From: Diploptera punctata
Taxonomy: Eukaryota > Arthropoda > Insecta > Blattodea > Blaberidae
Length of the DNA: 64,000 nucleotides
Assembly: GCA_030220185.1 (NCBI GenBank)
Contig: JASPKZ010004955.1
Location: forward strand, 682,001 to 746,000
Direction: 5' to 3'
The notes under the pieces were generated by a model. That model saw only the letters and a program-made list of their open reading frames with translations. It was not told the DNA's origin and ran no database searches. This document shows positions 42,411-54,112 of the stretch, piece after piece. The number at the start of each line of letters is the position of its first letter. Position 1 is the stretch's first letter. The translations under genes and the position numbers were made by a program.

Positions 42411-42802
42411 CTTGTCATATTAAGCTTGTATTGCTTAATGTCATAAAGGTTTAAATTGTAACATTGGCGCATGACTTTATAATGATGAATATTGGATGAT
42501 TTTTTGCACAGTGCATAGGTGACATGAAAAAAAGGTAGTCTATTTTATTTAAATACATCAATTCGCCTTGCATATTATTAATAACAATATTTATTTGATT
42601 TCATTCTTTTATTTAATGTGTGTTAAAATAGACTACGTTAAGAAAATGAGCCATCTCTTGATTCTATCAACCGATCGGAGAACTTCGTGAGCACTCGCAG
42701 AAGCCTTATTCACATTAACACGTTTTCAGTAATTGTACTGTGGTGTTTGCTAGTTAACGTAGTGCACACTTAAGTAACATAAAAGATAAAGCTTGCCTTT
42801 GT

Positions 42803-42888
42803 GTGTTTCCGTGGTCGAGCGGTTTTAACACACAACATCTGTGTTCGTAACCTGACGGGTTCGATTCCCGTTTTACTTTTTTTTTTTT
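42803..42888 (+). ncRNA. tRNA-like unit with pol III terminator
   Basis: A box (gtggtcgagcggttttaac), a perfect aacaca/tgtgtt anticodon stem, B box (cgggttcgattcccg) and a T12 run. U33 of the anticodon loop is replaced, so it is not a normal tRNA. Confidence 0.5.
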
Positions 42889-43057
42889 ACTGGATGTTAG
42901 GATAGCAATTCGCCTGTAATATAGTTTCATATTTAATTTTATATTTGAGTTTTATGGCTTTAATGCACACACAAAACGCATAAATGAAAACCGTCTAATA
43001 ATTAAATGAAGAAAGGAAATAATATCTTCTAAAATGAAAAAACTTTAACAAAATCAA

Positions 43058-43195
43058 TATCGGGTGTATGAATCCTCAGCAACTATTGTCGCCCTCAATC
43101 TGCGGGACATTGATGCAATCAAATTTCTACAGGCACGTGGACGATCGACTAGAGCATCCCAGGCGTCTTGAATTTGTGCCCATAAGCCAATGAAC
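43058..43195 (-). pseudogene. Tc1-type transposase C-terminal fragment
   Basis: The minus strand reads IQDAWDALVDRPRACRNLIA, then SMSRRLRATIVAEDSYTRY and a stop. This is the standard end of Tc1 transposases (W..L, SM..R...VI...G..T.Y). About 45 codons in one frame; everything upstream is missing. Confidence 0.65.
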
Positions 43196-43199
43196 ATCT

Positions 43200-45360
43200 G
43201 GATACTTTTTCTAAGAAAATGACACAAATGCAACCCATAGGCGAGACATTGATTCTATTGTTGTTATGAATGTACCCTGATGTTACTTTAGTGATAGGGA
43301 GTGATGTTTGCAGAATTACAGAACATAGATTATACTTTTTGTTACAGGTGTAGCACAGAATGGTAGGGTGGCTGTTTCTAGCACATGGACAGTTCTGTGC
43401 CTCTCATCCATGGGAAGTGATAGTTGCAACATTTACTCTCACAGCATGTATGCTTACAGTAGACCCACATCCTCTTGGCCTTCCTCCGGGCTGGAGGAAA
43501 AACTGTATCTCATTGGAGGTGAGTACACATTATTCATAAGACAGCATGTTAGTAATAATTGTACTTTAACAGTCTTTTAGAGTCTACGATTTCATATCCA
43601 ATAGTCATTGATTAAAAAGTTCCAGTTTTAAGGCATGTTTAATTTTGAATTTTCTTTCAAACATTTGACCTTCAAGCGCGGGAGACATTAATGGGATGTA
43701 TGTTTCGATTATTATTTTTGTTACTAAGTATCAACCATGAAAGTTTGCTTCCATTATGTGAAGTAATAGTAATATATTTTAGTGATATTTTAGCTATTAA
43801 TTGTCAGGTCGCATACCTTCCACGTTTGCTTTTTCACAATATTATTGCAAAGTCCTTTCAAATTTGCATTTATCATCAGGGGTGATTTCTCCATAAAGTT
43901 GCATGTTTGCGCTACCCTTATCAATTTTTAAATTTAAGTTATTTAAATTTCCGTACTTCTACCCAAAATAATGTTGAAATCCCTTAAATAATAAGTAACA
44001 GTATTATCTGCAGGAAGCTTCGCAAGCCGTTGTAAATTAATTAGGATATTAGTTGCTGGAGCCTAGGTTTTGCACCGGAGAATTAACCTGACTTACCCGA
44101 GCTATAACCGAAGTGTGGATATGAGAGGGTTTTCCGATGTGAAGAGAGTGATAGGTAAAGCTCGGAAGGATAAATCCTCTTCCTATGTTATGTCTGAAGA
44201 CCAGGCCTAATTCATTTTGGGTCATTGTAGGCAAGGAAGTAGTTGGTTTTGTTTGTCCTTTTACGGCGTTTTTTTAGCTCATTAATCCTTTCTTTTGAGG
44301 ATTTTTTAAAGATCTTAACGGCTTTTTTTGCCACTTTACCTTCTTTTAACTGCATTTATATAATTTGTGTAATAATTTAAGAATCCGCAAAGTCTAGTCT
44401 CAATTCCAACTTATTTTAAAATATTATAGTTTTATTTACTAAAGACTTTCCACATTCCAAACTCTTTTGTTCCGCTAGAAATTATTGAACCTTCACAAAA
44501 TATCCCATTATTTTTAACTGACAGCCTGAACTCTTGTATTTTGACTTCAAATTTTCTAAGAAGTTGCCGCTTTGTGAAAATTACCTCAAGCAGCTTTTTC
44601 CAGTTTTTAGGTTTTTGTAAGCTATCTTTAGATCTTTTTATAGCCATTTTATAGATCCTCAACTTACGAGCCATAGTGATGATCATGGCTACTGATACAT
44701 TGCACAAATATAGGTTTATCAAGCTTATGATCAGCTGTAAACACTGCCTCAAATTCCGTCCATACTAGATTCTACAGTCTCTCTGGTTGTATTGGTTATA
44801 TTATCTTTGATCCATCCCTTACAGTTTGGTATTAATATTCTATATTGTTTTGTTATTCTATTCTCTTTTCTATTAATTAACTTTTATGTGCCAATTTTCT
44901 ATTTCGGAGCATACTCCTAAATTCTTAATTTCTAATTCCCTTCTCTCGTTAACTATAACTTTATAATGTATATTCTTTGATTGAACTGCATCCAAATATG
45001 AGTACTTGTTCATTCTTATGTCAGTATAGTGCCCAAAATAAAAATATTTATTATGAGTACATATTTTTAATGATCGTGTGCTATGTTAGATCAAGAAACT
45101 GATTGATTTGTATGCCAATATTTAGGTTCCTTAGCTAAGAAAAAATAACTATCTAAAATGTGCAATAATAGCTTATTATATCAATAGTTACAGCACACTC
45201 TGTGCAAATTATACATTTTAATAGTAAGCTATTACCCACCCTTTGAATTTTATTTGTAAATGCATCAAACAGGCCTCATAATTATGCACTGTAAAGCCTT
45301 CATGGATACTGTCTCATGTATTGTCTTTTGTAGTAAAATGTATTTTTCTTTTCTAACAAG
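43200..45360. other. Long spacer, nothing firmly recognised
   Basis: Contains an unassigned 106-codon minus-strand frame (44432-44752; a hydrophobic start followed by a Lys-rich part) and a low-AT block near 44040-44230. No supporting motif or context. Confidence 0.4.
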
Positions 45361-45369
45361 ATAAACTTC

Positions 45370-45990
45370 TCTTTCAAAGTACATACCATAAGGCTCCATG
45401 GTCTTGAGTTGTCTTTTAGCGAGGCTTGTTATCCCGCGACGATACCAGTGTATGGTTTACTTTATGTGAAGAATTCGATCCTATTCCACGGCATCAATGT
45501 TTTCAAAATTTCACGCAAGAAATGGGCGGAACTGCCATGGAATTAAACAGATAGTAATCTGAAGGCACAAGAACAGGACTATATGCTGGGTATGGTATTA
45601 TCGCCTCACCATGATGGTTGTCATGGCGGTTTGTTTCCCCGCAGCTGTTATATATAATTAAATACTAAGATGCCGACTACCGCCACTATAATAATTCCGC
45701 ATGTTAATCATTGTCAAACATTGTCGCGCGACGCCCGCTTTTATATAAGCGGACAACCATCATAGTGAGGCGATAATAGCAGTTGGATTCCTCCCAAATG
45801 CTAACATTTTTGTCACGGTTTGTGCAGTATGGGGTTCGTTCGGGTTTAAACCTGAGACTCTCAAAATCTCACGAATTCGTTCCACCTGTTTAGAATAAAG
45901 TCGGAATCCACTACACGTAAGTTTGGAACCAGTGAATCACACCTTCAAAATTTCACCAGGCGCACAATTATTAAAAAACCAACATTACTT
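45370..45990 (-). pseudogene. mariner transposase fragment split by a MITE
   Basis: On the minus strand REILRVSGLNPNEPHTAQTV precedes an FGRNP stretch; after the MITE comes YPAYSPVLVPSDYYLF (the mariner PPYSPDLAPSDYHLF block holding the last catalytic Asp, here intact) and a C-terminus with WYRRGITSLAKR. Several frameshifts. The MITE (45598-45776) interrupts the coding sequence just before the PAYSPV block, so the transposase was already or thereby inactivated. Confidence 0.7.
45598..45776. mobile_element. 179-bp MITE, 25-bp TIRs, TA target
   Basis: The left TIR ttatcgcctcaccatgatgg... (45598-45622) and the right TIR (45752-45776) are complementary at 24 of 25 positions. TA lies on both sides (45596-45597, 45777-45778), as expected for Tc1/mariner-type insertion. 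No coding capacity. Confidence 0.85.
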
Positions 45991-46495
45991 ATGAGACAAG
46001 CTAATAAAAGTATGCCTAAAAATTGAGCAACAGTTAATACCATTGGGCTTAATCCTTGTTGTTGATGATGATGACAAAAAAACTGACCCCTTTTACCATG
46101 GATGCCAAATATCCTAAAGTAAACAATAACTACCCTTGGCTACAAAATTGAAGACATTTACGAGTCGTGCAACTTTTGTATCTTATGTATGTTTGTTTAA
46201 TTGTTGCTGCATACATTTAGCATTATGCAATAATTATTAACATTAAATTTAATGTTATAGGTACATTACTTGTTTTGCAACATTGTATTCATTTGTAAAC
46301 ATGGAATGTAAAAAAGTGTGAAACTGATCACGTGAACATAAAGAGTTTACGGAAAGAAAGAGCTATGCCCAAATTATTAATATATATTTTTAAAGGCAAT
46401 AATCTTTATATAACTCAAGAGAAATGTTTCTGCCTGTACTGGGATTTGGAATCAAGATCTCCATCTTAGTGCCAGTTCCTGGAATGACTAAATAG
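45991..46495. other. AT-rich spacer
   Basis: Nothing recognised. Confidence 0.5.
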
Positions 46496-46499
46496 TTCA

Positions 46500-46577
46500 A
46501 GTGGAAAGAGTACCGGCACATAAAGCCCTGGATATGGAGATATTCGGTTCAAATCCTGGTTCAGGCAGATTCCACTC

Positions 46578-46632
<55 letters not shown>
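46500..46632 (+). repeat. tRNA-like sequence followed by (CT)n
   Basis: The gattccact end complements the agtgga start of 46500-46575, and a B box (cggttcaaatcctgg) is present. A (CT)n array of about 58 bp follows (46575-46632). Confidence 0.4.
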
Positions 46633-46639
<7 letters not shown>

Positions 46640-46869
46640 TTTTGTTTTTGTTTTTTTTTTTCAGCTGTATTAATCACTGCAACGAATGTATGTATATTAT
46701 TTACCTTGACAACGTATCATTCGAGGTCCAGTAATCGGGAAAATATAGTGTCAATGCATAAAAGAGTGTTTTGAAAATTTAAAAGTTTTGCTGTTTTACC
46801 AAATTGTACACCCCCCCCCCAAATGGATCGGTGGAATATCTAAAGTCCCAGATAGACGACACTGCGCAT

Positions 46870-47002
46870 GTGCGTACAGCTCGGGCCATGATACACACCC
46901 TATCGCATCAAGACTTACTTAATTCTGTTCTCTTGTGGATTGATGTGATAACTGGCTCTGAAAGTCACTCAAAACTGAGACAAAATAATATTTTGTTGTA
47001 AA

Positions 47003-47070
<68 letters not shown>

Positions 47071-47205
47071 TTTATAACAAAATATTATGTTATCTCAGTT
47101 TTGAGTGACCTTCGGAGCCAGTTATCATATCAATCCACAAGAGAACAGAATTAAGTAAGTCTTGATACGGTAGGATGTGTATCATGGCTCGAGCTGTATA
47201 TATAT
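46870..47205. repeat. ~330-bp palindrome centred on (AC)n(AT)n(GT)n
   Basis: The left arm (from about 46876, cagctcgggccatgatacac ... ttttgttgtaaa) and the right arm (to about 47203) are reverse complements over about 125 unique bases each with some ten mismatches, joined through (AC)13, (AT)n and (GT)n that are themselves symmetric. Confidence 0.9.
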
Positions 47206-47282
47206 ATACATATATATATAGTTCAGGGAATATCAGCAACCATAAATAAAATGCAACCTGGTATAAACAAAAGCATATGAAC

Positions 47283-47360
47283 TCTTCGTCTGGATTCGAA
47301 CCTTCAATGTTCGATTCTGTAGTCTGATGCGGAACCGTAGGGCTAATCTGTGGTTCTCTT
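47283..47360 (-). ncRNA. tRNA-like unit
   Basis: On the minus strand a gaaggttcgaatccagac B box lies downstream of attagccctacggttcc. The cloverleaf was not completed; probably tRNA-derived. Confidence 0.3.
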
Positions 47361-47599
47361 CGCTAACCTAAAATGTGTATATATGAAATGGTGTCATCCT
47401 TTGTGGTTTGTTTATATTATATAATTGAACTTAATTTGATTAGTTTAGAATATTTGGACGCAATGACGATCTTGCATTATACTGTTATTTATTAATTCAA
47501 TTTATGATTGTGATATTCACTGTTATGGGGTTACTGTTTCATAATAAAATGTCATTGTCTACGCATAACAACTCTTGCTGCCCCCTATTCTTCATAAGC

Positions 47600-48582
47600 A
47601 TGGCGAACAGGCATGATCTGAGACAGCGAGTTATAGCCCTAGTTGACGTTGGATAAGGGGCCAGGGCCGCCGCCCGTTTGGTCTTTGTGCCACGGAGCAC
47701 GGCCAGTAGGTGGGCTAATCGATTTCAAAATTTAAGGGAGGTTGCTAATCGTCCTATTCCTGGGCGTCCACTGAATTATTCAGCGGTAGAGGATGCTACC
47801 TTATTCGAGGCAGTTCGACAGAACCTCTTTCGGACTGCCAACGAATTACTATAATCATCTGACTTCCCCGGTTGTGATCAAACTGTTATCAACCGATTGA
47901 GGAGCTGGAATTAGGAACCGGAGGGCTGCCCAAAAGGAATTTTTAAGAGAAGAATATGCCATCAACCGTCTTACCTTTGCAACCAGACGAATGGATTTCG
48001 ATTGGAGAAATGTAATTTTTTTCGACGAAACAACCAACTCGTGTGATTACAATGGTCTTCGCCATGTCTATCGTGAGGATGCCCACCGACATGATGAACA
48101 CTTTGTGCATCGACGTGCAAGATCGGGGCGCTTTAGCATATCGTTGTGGGGGTGGATATCTTACGATGGGGCTGGCGTGATAGAACGCATTGGTGGCCGG
48201 TTCGATGCGGAGAAATATTCTGGAAAATGTATTCCTTACTTCCGTCCAAGAACGATTTCCGAATAGAACATTACTGTTTCAGCAGGACAACCATCCCGTT
48301 TACTATGCCGGAAGAATTCAAAGATGGTTTCGGACGAGGCCCGAGTTCGAAATAATTCATTGGCCTCCGAAATCACCTGATTTGAATGTCATCGAACATG
48401 CATGGGCGAAATTGAAACAGGAGAGGATTAAGAAGTATGCCCGCCAACCCCCTCGAAATAAAGACGAGTTGTGGAATCAAGTTCTCGATACCTGCGAAGA
48501 TCTCGCCCGAGAAGAGGACAATCCTCATCGAGAATTATTCCGCGATCTTGTCAGATCATGCCGAATCGACTTCGAGCTGTAG
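47600..48582 (+). pseudogene. Tc1/mariner-superfamily transposase, DD35E-like, broken
   Basis: The ATG at 47600 opens MANRHDLRQRVIALVDVG, then a stop. The frame continues through a helix-turn-helix (VPRSTASRWANRFQNL) and PGRPLNY. The catalytic half is better preserved: VIFFDETTN (first Asp) near 48013, LFQQDNHPVYYAGR (second Asp) near 48277, SPDLNVIEHAWAKLK (Glu) near 48380, and a stop at 48580. I count 35 residues between second Asp and Glu. Two frames (47991-48266, 48190-48582) cover this half, so a frameshift lies near 48200-48240. About 327 codons overall, a normal length. TIRs not found. Confidence 0.85.
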
Positions 48583-48827
48583 TAGAAGTTGATGGCCTGT
48601 GGACAAGATACTAATTTCACTGGTCTCTTTTTTTTTTGTTCTTTTTTGTATTTTTTTTAATATGAGGAAGTAGAACTTTAACTTTCATATATGGTTTGCT
48701 TTTTTAAGGCCAGATCAGCCTACCCACAGGAATTGGGTATAAATTATTCCACTCTTTTTTTGTTAAATTAGATAGTCCAGGAACTCTGAAGATTTAAAAT
48801 AAACATGTATTATTTTTTTTTTAAATT

Positions 48828-48905
48828 GGTGCTACCTAGGATCGAACGGGAGGCACTCCCCTTGATAACGTATTGGTCCAAGACTCAACCGTATATGCTA
48901 TGGGG
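48828..48905 (-). ncRNA. tRNA-like unit with T-run
   Basis: Minus strand: A-box-like tagcatatacggttgag, B box cccgttcgatcctagg. The A-run at 48815-48825 on the plus strand appears as T9 upstream on this strand's complement, so terminator polarity is unclear. Confidence 0.3.
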
Positions 48906-49094
48906 ACACGATGGCAAGATTTAGCAGCCTTTGCGCTCTTGTTCTCACAGCTGCATCGTGTTTTTCGAAACAGAGGGAGACAATGTTCTCTTGTGAATCG
49001 TTCTATGAATCATAGACATGTGCACGAGCAAGAGCCGACCCATTCGTTTCGATTGTTCACGCCATTGATAGCATTTCACCTCAATCGTATCCTC

Positions 49095-49385
49095 CATCCA
49101 CGGTAATTCTGCCCGGGGGCAGGTCTTTCACTGCAACCATAGCATTTTCATGCTGTGCTTTGCTGCTTTACTAGGGAATTGTAGATGTGGTAGCTTCCCG
49201 TTGCTTCCCACACCGATGAAGGATGATGATGATGATGGCCAGATGATTTTCGGAGACCGTTGGGCCCTAAGCTTCCTGACATTTGTCTTACAGGTGAGGA
49301 AAAAACCTCACCCAGGATCCTGTCCCGACCGGGAATCGATCCCGGGCCCGGCAGCACGCTACCTCGAGACCACAGAGGTGGACTT
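49095..49385 (-). mobile_element. SINE-C copy, anticodon arm deleted
   Basis: Reverse complement of the family (tail ccgtggatgg, body caattccctagtaaagcagc, cacctgtaagacaaatgtca, head gggatcgattcccggtcggg, ctcgaggtagcgtgctgc). The cttgtcacgcag anticodon-arm block is missing between A and B boxes. Confidence 0.88.
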
Positions 49386-50516
49386 TTACTCATATCATGT
49401 CTGGTATTTACGAGACGTCGTCATCCTGGCCTTATACAGGATACAAAACTTTTAGGCTCTCCAAATAATACATTCCTTCACAAAATAACAGGCCTACCTA
49501 TGAGCTTTGTTGTCAGGCATATTCATCTGCAGTTATTACATTGAGCATCTAGCGACTCAAAATACAGCAACCAGTGGCACACTAACTCGATCCATATTCA
49601 GACTAACTTGAGTCGTTAATACAGTGATTACCCATTTATGACTTGGAGGATTAAACAGTGGTGGTCTAAGCCGTTTTCATAATGCCAGCCTTTCACAATA
49701 TATGGAATTTTAAATTTAATATTAAAACTGATAGGACATAACGTTATAAGATATTCTATCAAACAAATTTAAATGGTTATTTATGCCTCACATACTATTT
49801 GCCCTCTCTCACCTAGGGCATGTTTTCAAAGGTCATTTCCTTCATTTTCCAGCTAAAAACCTATTTTAGAGAAGTCTTGTATAATCATAATCTCTCCCTG
49901 AGGTGTTCGCCAGATGTACTTCACAATCAAATCCTTTTCTCTGGGAATTTCAAAATAAATTATTTTGTCTACTTTTTTCCCCTTCCAAATTGTGTTCTGT
50001 TTGTCTTTTCATTTAAAGTTGCTGAAACAACTGTACAGATTAGCATAACTCATGAGAAGTTCTGCGTCGAGAAAAATAAGACACAATGTGCACCGTATTG
50101 GTGCTGGATCAAATCATTATTGTTGATAAATATTTTGAATAGAAAACATAGATTGCTCAAATTAAGATATCTTTGCCCGGGCCCATAAAAGGCAAAGATT
50201 AATTCAACTTTCCTTAATAAATTTTCAAACATGCAATGTGTTGTAAGCTACAAGCTATAATCGTGGAAGCTTTAAGGAAAGAGGAACTCACACGCTTGAG
50301 TAAGCTTTGGAATATTACCTTCATATCTGACATAGGCTAGCTGCTAAATGAATAGGCATAAGTAAGTAAAATAGACAACTAAAATTTTAATGCGAGTCAA
50401 AAATATAGTCAGATATAACATTGAAAATAAATGAATAAATAATTAATTTAAGAAAGAAAATAATACTATCATTGATCATCTATACAGAAATAATATAAAC
50501 AAACATACGTACAACA
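49386..50516. other. Spacer
   Basis: Short open frames only (for example 49820-50188) with no recognised motif. The segment near 49915-49960 resembles the 9.4-kb inverted repeat weakly. Confidence 0.4.
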
Positions 50517-50959
50517 TGACACTCACACTAGTCCAGCGTAGGGTCGGGGTACACAGTCCTTGCGGCCCCACCCTGGCCTAAAGGACTAACAAACCAAACT
50601 AGCTCTTCTGAGCTATACTGACCAGATTCCGACGATAACTCAAAAGATGACGATTTGATGTTAGAAAACACGGCTCTTTATGAGAGTTCACAAGGAGATG
50701 GGAAAATGCGCGACAGCACACGGCGCGTACTAGGAAGGGAGGGGGTAGGTAGGAGAGCATTTGGCACTGTTCACGAAGATCACACACGAAATGGAGACGC
50801 GATGACGTATAGATTGCGCAGTATGACGTAGTCCCTGTACCGAAATCTTGATTTCGGTACAATATCGCCCCCTCGGGGCCCTTCCAAGAAGAAAAGAGCC
50901 ACCACAACACCAAAACGAAACCATAAACGTTCACAAAACTTTCACTTTTAGTGAACACA
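50517..50959 (-). repeat. Putative LTR of the minus-strand gypsy element
   Basis: A GC-richer 443-bp segment that, on the minus strand, starts tgtgttcac and ends gagtgtca, fitting the TG...CA rule. It lies downstream of the pol remnant. A perfect 12-bp hairpin (50836-50861) sits inside. No second LTR is in the window, and I see no clear polypurine tract, so this is tentative. Confidence 0.3.
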
Positions 50960-51530
50960 ACTTGGTGTAATCCCGCGTCGGGAGGATAAGGCGACAGTTC
51001 AAAACAGGATCAGGCTGAGAATATCCACAATCTTCTGTTTTATCGTTTCCATAATTTGTCTACCACACCAACCTACTCCATCAGCTAACCAGGGCGCTGT
51101 ATTCATGACTCCTGTAAAATGCTACAGACGCCATAGCTGAACTTGGTGGTGTTCCAGGTGACGTCAGGAAGACGATACATCACAGTTGGATTGCCGGATC
51201 GCAATCCCGCTCAGCCATCCCGTTTACTGCAACTCATGTTGAGGACCCAATTTCGATCAGCGAATACTCGGGGTCGACCGAACCCGCCAAGTATACGACT
51301 GCCAGAAGTCCACTGCTCCATATCGGTGCCAAATAGGGGAAGGTTAACTGAAATTACAAAGGACAGGAAACATAAAAAAGAACCTAATAAAAGCTTAACA
51401 TCAGAAATATATGAAACATTTAATTACCTAATACTCTGTGTCCTTTACAAAATACATATATATAACAGTGGTAATTAATTAACCACAGGACACGCCTTTA
51501 ATTTGGCTAACATGTTGTTTGGTTAAGTGG
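50960..51530. other. Region between putative LTR and gypsy pol
   Basis: Less AT-rich than its surroundings. A plus-strand frame (51143-51478) has no known motif. Probably the 3' internal part of the gypsy element on the minus strand. Confidence 0.35.
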
Positions 51531-51814
51531 CCATCAGCACTCTAATTCTAGAGTGACAGGAGTCAGAAATCGTTTTGTAATACAAGGTTCTGACCACTTA
51601 AACATAAGCTTTCCCATGCGTTGTTCCCCACGATTACTGAGAGGATATAGGCGATACCGCACTCGATCGCCAACTTTATAAGATACATCTATCCTGCCAC
51701 GATTATATCTGTTAGCCACTTTTTTTTAGCAGTCTTAAGATTCTTGAAAACCTCTTCCCACTTCTGAACTTTATCGATTTGTTTCAAATCATCCAAGTCG
51801 GCTTCAGTAATGCG

Positions 51815-52525
51815 TCAATTCAACTCGATGGGGTGCATGATACGCCTGCCTAAAAATAGTTCCGCAGGGGTAGTTTTAGTAGATTCATGAACGCCATCAT
51901 TGCATCCCAAAGCGAACAGGGGTAAGTATTGGTCCCAAACATTTTGTTTGACATTGTGAAAGATGGTAAGACCTGTTTTTAGCGAACGGAAAAACCTTTC
52001 ACAAAGATTAGGTTTTGGATAATGAGGCGAAGTAGTAATATGGCGAACACCCCAATCAAAACACATATTCTTGAAAAGATGTGAAGTAAAGGCTTTAGCA
52101 TTATCCGAAACAATGGATTCAGGGACACCAAAGTTTGGGAAGAAATTTCTAGTGAAGAATTCCACCACAGCATTAGACTTCATAGATCTCGCAGGGTGAA
52201 GCACAACGTATTTAAAGACGCCATCTACTACAGCTAGAACAGCAACATTTCCTCGCTTAGAGCGAACCAGGGGACCAAAGAAATCTATAAAGAATCTTTG
52301 CATTGGAGCTGTGGAAGGCTCCGCAGAATGAAAACCTACTTTCGTGTTAGATGCGGGTTTTGCTCGTTGGCAATCGACGCAATTCAAGATATATTTACGA
52401 ATATCGTCGTTCATATGGGGCCAATAATACTGTCTATTAAATTTCTCAATAGTTTTGGCAATGCCCAGATGCATGCCAAGAGGGGAATCATGATAATACT
52501 TGAGCAAGACAGGCCGCAATATCAT
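51815..52525 (-). pseudogene. Gypsy integrase
   Basis: A 236-codon open segment. It starts with an HHCC zinc-binding part (YYHDSPLGMHLG, then CVDCQRAKP), then the catalytic core with Asp in FFIDFFGPL, Asp in IVSDNAKAF and Glu in NLCERFFRS, all retained with 34 residues between the last two. ESTKTTPAELFLGRR follows, as in many insect gypsy integrases. The tail continues in another frame at 51534-51719. Confidence 0.88.
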
Positions 52526-52546
52526 CGGGACCTAAACCCGATTCTT

Positions 52547-53471
52547 CTAACCTTTTCGAGAATTATATACCAACAGATCTCTATTCACAACAAACTCAGG
52601 GTTATTAACACCAGCTTTTACTAGAGCATACAATCTTCTACATTCGTTATCTTCCTGCTGATGCAATTTAAGATCTTTGAATGATGCAGGAAAATTCGAA
52701 AGAAGACTGATTTGAGGGACTTCTGAAAAACGTTCTTCTTGAAATAGTCGCGATAGACCATCCGCTACAGCATTTTCAGACCCTCTAACGTGAATCACTT
52801 CAAAGTTAAATCAGAAAGACGTACCACCCTTCTACCAAGTGTTCCACAGTTCTTTTGTAACCAAGAAACTGCTTGATTATCCGAATAGACCACTAAACGG
52901 TTGTGATCCAGAAAACTACGGAACTTTTCACAACCGAAGACAATAACTAGAATCTCTTTCTCGTATATGCTATATTTAACTTCAGCTTCATTAAGCGTGC
53001 GACTGACATATCCTACAGGCGCTATTTACCATCAACCTCTTGGTTAAGAACTGCACCTAACGCCCTATCACTAGCATCGCACTGAAGAATGAATTTCTTA
53101 TTGAAGTCAGGAACTTGCAAGGTCGGAGCTTGACAAAGAGCTAATTTAAGATTTTGAAACGACGTTTCACATTCCTGATTCCACACAAATTTAGTCCTCT
53201 TCTTCTTCAGATTATTCAATGAAATAGCAATCTGAGAAAAATTGGGAATAACTTTGGCGTAAAAGCCTACTATCTCCATGAAACTCCTAACCCCTCTTAA
53301 ATTCTTTGGAGTAGGAAGATTCTTAATAGCTTCAACTCTTTCAGGGTTGACTTGAATGCCTTCGGCTGATAACAGATGACCCAAAAATTTAATTTTAGAA
53401 CAACCTAAAGTGATCTTCTCAGGATTAACAGTAAACCCTTTTTTACTTAATCGTCTGAAGACTTCTCGCAA
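52547..53471 (-). pseudogene. Gypsy RNase H and RT thumb
   Basis: Frame 53471-53022 holds FLGHLLSAEGIQVNPE, FMEIVGFYAKVIPNFS and the RNase H start FILQCDASDRALGAVLNQE. After a frame break, SIYEKEILVIVFGCEKFRSF is read near 52960-52900 and AVADGLSRLFQ near 52770. Key acidic residues of RNase H are visible but split across frames. Confidence 0.82.
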
Positions 53472-53823
53472 GTGAATAAAGATGTTGCTTCATATCAGGA
53501 GAGTAGACAATAAGATCATCACAATACTGTAAGACATATTTATATTTAAGATCTCCAAACATGTCTAACTCGCGACTCAGTATCTGGCTACCTACGCTCA
53601 AACCCATGGGTAGCATATTGAACTCGTAGTGACCATTAGGAGTGATGAAAGCCGTATATTTTCTACTAGATGGAGTCAACGGTATTTGAAAGAAGGCAGA
53701 ATGCAAGTCAATCACGGAAAACACCGTAGCGCCATGAAATATTTGAAAAGCAGCCTCTAAAGTAGGCAACGGAAAACAATCAAATACCACTTTCTTATTA
53801 AGCTTTCTATAATCGAAGACCAA
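53443..53823 (-). pseudogene. Gypsy reverse transcriptase core
   Basis: A 126-codon segment with MVFDYRKLNKK, FSVIDLHSAFFQIPL (first Asp), GHYEFNMLPMGLS and VLQYCDDLIVYS (YxDD box intact). It overlaps the next frame by a frameshift near 53460. Confidence 0.9.
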
Positions 53824-54112
53824 CCTATGATCTCCACTAGGTTTTGGAACAAGAAAGGCAGACTAGGTCTAATGACACCCTGTTGCATTAATTTACGAAT
53901 CTCACTCTGCAACAATTGTAATTTGGGAGGAGAAAACTGAAAAGGCGGGGACCGCACAGGAATATTATCCAATAGTTCCAGCTCACAGAAACTATCCTTC
54001 GCTCTTCCCAATTGATGACTAAATAATCCAGGAAACTTCTTCACTAGTTCTGACAATTCTTCATTGTCATTATTTCCATTAAGAGACATAACACAACGTT
54101 GTCTCGAAGGGT

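Larger units (their letters stand above)
51534..54112 (-). mobile_element. Ty3/gypsy LTR retrotransposon, pol remnant
   Basis: From right to left: pre-RT linker (KKFPGLFSHQLGRAKDSF), reverse transcriptase, RNase H, integrase and a chromodomain-less C-terminal tail (GDRVRYRL). The RT > RNase H > integrase order is that of Ty3/gypsy. At least six frame breaks are visible. Gag and most of the protease are missing: the right end joins a mariner DNA-binding domain at about 54112. No env-like sequence seen. Confidence 0.88.

Noticed and set aside
44432..44752. 106-codon minus-strand open frame with hydrophobic start
   Set aside because: No motif recognised and no supporting neighbours; kept only as part of the spacer note.
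46501..46734. Plus-strand frame with a Ser-Leu run
   Set aside because: Generated by (CT)n next to a tRNA-like sequence.
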